NCBI GenBank assembly: GCA_018819925.1
Contig: JAHJPG010000034.1
Coordinates: forward strand, 1 to 64,000
Reading direction: 5' to 3'
DNA length: 64,000 bases
Source of the DNA: Pseudomonadota bacterium
Lineage (GTDB): Bacteria > Desulfobacterota > Desulfarculia > Desulfarculales > Desulfarculaceae
Of this stretch, positions 61,386-64,000 are shown in pieces; within the stretch, counting starts at the first letter, position 1, and each line of letters starts with the position of its first letter. The notes beneath the pieces are model-generated. The model did no database searches. It saw only the letters and a program-made list of their open reading frames with translations, and had not been told where the DNA came from. Position numbers and translations under genes: made by a program.

Positions 61386-62765
61386 TCAGATAGGCAGGTA
61401 TCGGAAGGCTTGCCATAAAACGTGCCTCAGTACGTAGTAATCCCAGGCCAGCATGATTACCAGCAGCAGGCAAGCAGCCCTGCCTTGCCAGCGCTTGGGG
61501 GCCAACTGCAACAGGCCGCCTGCCTGCAAGTAGGCTATGGCCCAGGCGGCGGGGAAGATAAGGCGCCCCTGCAATGCGTATACCCCGCTATTGTAGGTTA
61601 GAAAGGCGGCAAAGGCCAACAGCAGCCAGGCCGGAGCCAACGACTGCACCAAGCGCTCCCGCCAATCCGGGGCGGCCAAAACCACCCGCGCCCAGAATAA
61701 CAGACCCAGCGCTCCGCCGAACAACAAGAAGGCATCCAAGACGCGGTAGGCCGCCGGGTGCATGAGAAGGGCGAACTGGCCAAACACCGCGTAATAGCTC
61801 CAGCGGAATCCCTGAAATTCTTCCCGGAAGAAATCCCAGGGATGCATGGTGGTGGCGCGGGTGGCTACGTAGGGTTCCCACAGGGCCCGGTCCAGAAGCA
61901 GGGCGTCGCCGAACATCAAGTAGTTGCGCAGCAGCCAGGGCGACAGCAGGGCCAGGGTGGTGGCCACCAGCATTAGGGCCAGGCCCAGGCAGCGGCGCCA
62001 GGGGGCTCCGCCGAACCGGGCGCCCAGGAAGACTGCCACGGCGGCCACTCCGGCCAGGCCCGCCGCGTTCATCTTGGCATAGGCGGCCAGGGCGCACAGG
62101 GCTCCCAGCAAGGCGGCGGTGGCCAAGGTGGGCGGCCGGGCCTGCCGCAGGGTGCGGGCCAACACCCATAGGGCCAAGGCGGCCAGGGCGGTGGCGGCCA
62201 CGTCGTTGCTCACCGAGGCGCAAGTCTCCAGCCAGCGAGGGTTCAGGGCCCACAGGCTGGTGGCGGCCAGGGTCAAGGGCCGGTTTCTCCGGCTGAGTTT
62301 CCAGAACAGGGCTTGGCCCAAAAGCACCGCGAACAGCCCCCAGAGCAGGGAGGTCAAGCGCATGGCGTACATGGCGCGGGCGCCGGCCTCTTGCTGAGGG
62401 CCTTGCAGCGGCAGGTAGCGCCGGTGAATAGTTTGGCCCGGCGGTGCGGGGGCGCAACGGAACGCGGGGTCGATGGGCGGGAAGCGCAGGGGGCCTTCAT
62501 AGCCGGCGAGCCAAACCGCCGGAGCCAAGCTCAGGTAGTACAGCGGCGTCTGGAATTTTTCCTGATGGGCGGCGAGCCGGGCATGGTGGGCCAGGACGTG
62601 GTCGCGTTTAAGCTTGGCCGCCCAATACACCGCATTGCTGAAGTGGCGCAACTCGTCGGGGTTTTCATATGGAGGCGCCAAGAGGACCATGGCCCCGGCG
62701 GCCAGCAGAAACAGCGGCGGCACCAGGGCCCACCAGGCGCGGGCGGGGAGGCTCAATCCCTCCAC
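61386..62765 (-). CDS. Polytopic membrane protein, DUF2142/GT-C-like
   Basis: A 459-aa protein with about eleven hydrophobic segments. After the first helix it reads LAPPYENPDELRHFSNAVYW; the PDE-x2-H motif in the first outer loop is typical of DUF2142 and related GT-C-like proteins that use polyprenyl-phosphate sugars. It may add a sugar on the periplasmic side, or be a flippase-like factor. It overlaps the upstream glycosyltransferase by 13 bases. Confidence 0.72.
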   Translation of the reverse strand: MEGLSLPARAWWALVPPLFLLAAGAMVLLAPPYENPDELRHFSNAVYWAAKLKRDHVLAHHARLAAHQEKFQTPLYYLSLAPAVWLAGYEGPLRFPPIDPAFRCAPAPPGQTIHRRYLPLQGPQQEAGARAMYAMRLTSLLWGLFAVLLGQALFWKLSRRNRPLTLAATSLWALNPRWLETCASVSNDVAATALAALALWVLARTLRQARPPTLATAALLGALCALAAYAKMNAAGLAGVAAVAVFLGARFGGAPWRRCLGLALMLVATTLALLSPWLLRNYLMFGDALLLDRALWEPYVATRATTMHPWDFFREEFQGFRWSYYAVFGQFALLMHPAAYRVLDAFLLFGGALGLLFWARVVLAAPDWRERLVQSLAPAWLLLAFAAFLTYNSGVYALQGRLIFPAAWAIAYLQAGGLLQLAPKRWQGRAACLLLVIMLAWDYYVLRHVLWQAFRYLPI

Positions 62766-63634
62766 TCCCTGAGGGGGCCCTCCAATAAATGGGCCAGCCG
62801 CCGTTTCTGGGCGTAGGGGTGGTAGCTAAAGGCGGTGGCCCGGGCCCGCAGGCGCATAAGCTCGCGCTGCCCGGCCTGACTGGGATGCATCAGGCGGCCC
62901 AGCCGCTCCAGGAGATTTTCCGGTTCATCCACCAGGCAGTTGTACCCGTCGCGCAAATATTCCATGCCCCCCTTCACCGGCACCGAGGCCACCAGGCAGC
63001 CGGCGGCCATGGCCTCCAGGGAGGGCAGGCCGAAGTCCTCGCCCAGCGATGTGGCCAGGTAAACCCCGGTTTTTTGCAAAAAGCGGCATATTTGGGGCTC
63101 GTCCAGGCCGTCCAGGGGACGCCAATTTAGCATGGGCAGGGAGCGGGCCGTCTTGGTGGCTATGCCCAGCCCCCGGCGGGGCATGTAGGCGGCTTCATTG
63201 TCCAACTTGAGTTCGCCTTGGGCGAAGAACGCTGCGGAGATGCTGATGCCCACCCGCACGGTTTGCCGCCCATACTCTTCCCGGGCCAGGCGGTCCGCGC
63301 TTTCCCAGCAGGTCAGCAGGCTGATCCGGGGGTGGGCGAACACCTTTTCCATGTTGGTGACGCCCTGCACATGGCCGGCCAGCCGGGCCCCGGTGTCCGC
63401 CAAGAATTCCAGGTCCGGCGGCCAGGTAATGACCGCCCAATCCTGGGGTGTGATTTCCCTCAAGGCCCGCTCCTGGTCCATCACCGGCACCGAGCAGGCA
63501 AACCACTGGGGCGCCCGGCCCCCCGGGATGGCCACCACTCCCCGCACCCCCAAGCTGATGAGCATCTCCATGAACTGGAAGCCCACCTTGACCCCCCCGG
63601 CGATGCCCTCGGTGGGCAGGAAATAATAGATCAC
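62753..63634 (-). CDS. Glycosyltransferase family 1-like protein
   Basis: A 293-aa protein. VIYYFLPTEGIAGGVKVGFQFMEML opens like a GT4 acceptor domain and LATSLGEDFGLPSLEAMAAGCLVASVPVKGG is the donor-site E-x7-E block. The whole is shorter than most GT4 enzymes, like the WsaF-type group. The GTG at 63634 overlaps the previous stop (GTGA) and has GGGAG upstream; the frame's extension to 63655 is not used. Confidence 0.85.
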   Translation of the reverse strand: MIYYFLPTEGIAGGVKVGFQFMEMLISLGVRGVVAIPGGRAPQWFACSVPVMDQERALREITPQDWAVITWPPDLEFLADTGARLAGHVQGVTNMEKVFAHPRISLLTCWESADRLAREEYGRQTVRVGISISAAFFAQGELKLDNEAAYMPRRGLGIATKTARSLPMLNWRPLDGLDEPQICRFLQKTGVYLATSLGEDFGLPSLEAMAAGCLVASVPVKGGMEYLRDGYNCLVDEPENLLERLGRLMHPSQAGQRELMRLRARATAFSYHPYAQKRRLAHLLEGPLREWRD

Positions 63635-64000
63635 TTGAGCACTCCCTTGGCCCACACGCCGGGCAGGGTGAGGAGCCCCAGGCCCACCGCGAAAAAGTAG
63701 CCGTGATGCTTGGCCGCGTATTTAAGGCGGCCCCGGGCCAACAGCCAACGGCGGCGGGCGGTGCTCACCTTGGCTCCCTGGGCGGTGAGATGGGGCAGGG
63801 TGTAGGGCAACTCCACCACTTGGCCCTCGGCCTGGTGCAGGCGCAGACCCAGTTCCACGTCTTCCATGTACATGAAGTATTCGTTGGGCAGGCCGCCCAG
63901 GCTCAGGAACAACTCGCGCCTGATGAACAGGCAGGCCCCGTGGGCCCAGTGCCAGGAGCGGTCGTGATACCCGGGCCGCCGGCTGAGGCCGGCCAGCCAC
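63631..64000 (-). CDS. Glycosyltransferase family 2, C-terminal part (runs off the window)
   Basis: The last 122 residues of a GT2 enzyme. It reads SWHWAHGACLFIRRELF, then LGGLPNEYFMYMEDVELGLRL, the conserved ACLFIRRE and YFMYMEDVELGLRL blocks of rhamnosyltransferase-like GT2 proteins. An amphipathic C-terminal tail follows. The 5' part lies beyond base 64000. It overlaps the next gene as GTGA. Confidence 0.85.
   Translation of the reverse strand, partial: WLAGLSRRPGYHDRSWHWAHGACLFIRRELFLSLGGLPNEYFMYMEDVELGLRLHQAEGQVVELPYTLPHLTAQGAKVSTARRRWLLARGRLKYAAKHHGYFFAVGLGLLTLPGVWAKGVLK

Overview
The window is GC-rich, densely packed bacterial DNA. The gene content (TRAP transporters of both TAXI and DctP type, heteromeric-looking acyl-CoA dehydrogenases, CoA ligases, a C_GCAxxG_C_C redox protein, sigma-54 regulation, large glycosyltransferase islands) suggests a Desulfobacterota (Deltaproteobacteria) organism, possibly Desulfarculales-like. 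That placement is inferred from gene content only; there is no rRNA or tRNA in the window.

Region 1 (1-5.1 kb): a GntR/FCD regulator, a TAXI-type TRAP system (binding protein, fused permease, and an overlapping 56-aa membrane peptide), a gamma-carbonic-anhydrase-like protein and a VOC protein. Region 2 (5.1-24.3 kb): an uninterrupted plus-strand run of 19 genes behind a promoter region with two TetR-type palindromes. It holds a DctPQM TRAP importer, three short-chain dehydrogenases, a TetR regulator, a complete AcoABCL-like 2-oxoacid/acyloin dehydrogenase complex, a butanediol-dehydrogenase-like zinc alcohol dehydrogenase, an enoyl-CoA hydratase, a pair of acyl-CoA dehydrogenases, a C_GCAxxG_C_C protein, a CaiC-like CoA ligase, an unrecognised Cys/Trp-rich protein, and LipA. 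Read together it looks like import, oxidation, oxidative cleavage to acyl-CoA and beta-oxidation of a hydroxylated organic acid or diol, with its own lipoyl synthase.

Region 3 (24.3-28.9 kb): a decayed polysaccharide locus, with an intact asparagine synthase and glycosyltransferase flanking remains of an ABC exporter and a methyltransferase. Region 4 (29.1-41.7 kb, minus strand): a nitrogen-compound module. A sigma-54 activator lies upstream of glutamate dehydrogenase, a class III aminotransferase and HyuA/HyuB (ATP-dependent cyclic-amide hydrolase type), followed by a Na+/solute symporter with a 45-aa partner. Upstream are a DnaQ-like exonuclease and a DUF294 nucleotidyltransferase. Region 5 (41.7-54.2 kb): an MBL-fold pseudogene, an AT-richer orphan membrane-anchored gene, enolase, a PaaK/CapK-like ligase, an Omp85-like barrel with a lipoprotein, thyX, a CoA-binding protein, a methyltransferase and recJ. 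Two related inverted-repeat elements (about 48,945-49,202 and 54,120-54,221) each begin exactly at the TAG stop of a gene. Region 6 (54.2-64 kb): a surface glycan island of glycosyltransferases, an MsbA-like ABC transporter, a B12-binding radical SAM protein and a DUF2142 membrane protein, running off the right edge inside a glycosyltransferase.

The best candidates for an undescribed system are the 19-gene TRAP/acyloin-dehydrogenase/LipA unit and the HyuAB-aminotransferase-GDH-symporter module. The palindromic mobile-like element is the best non-coding novelty.
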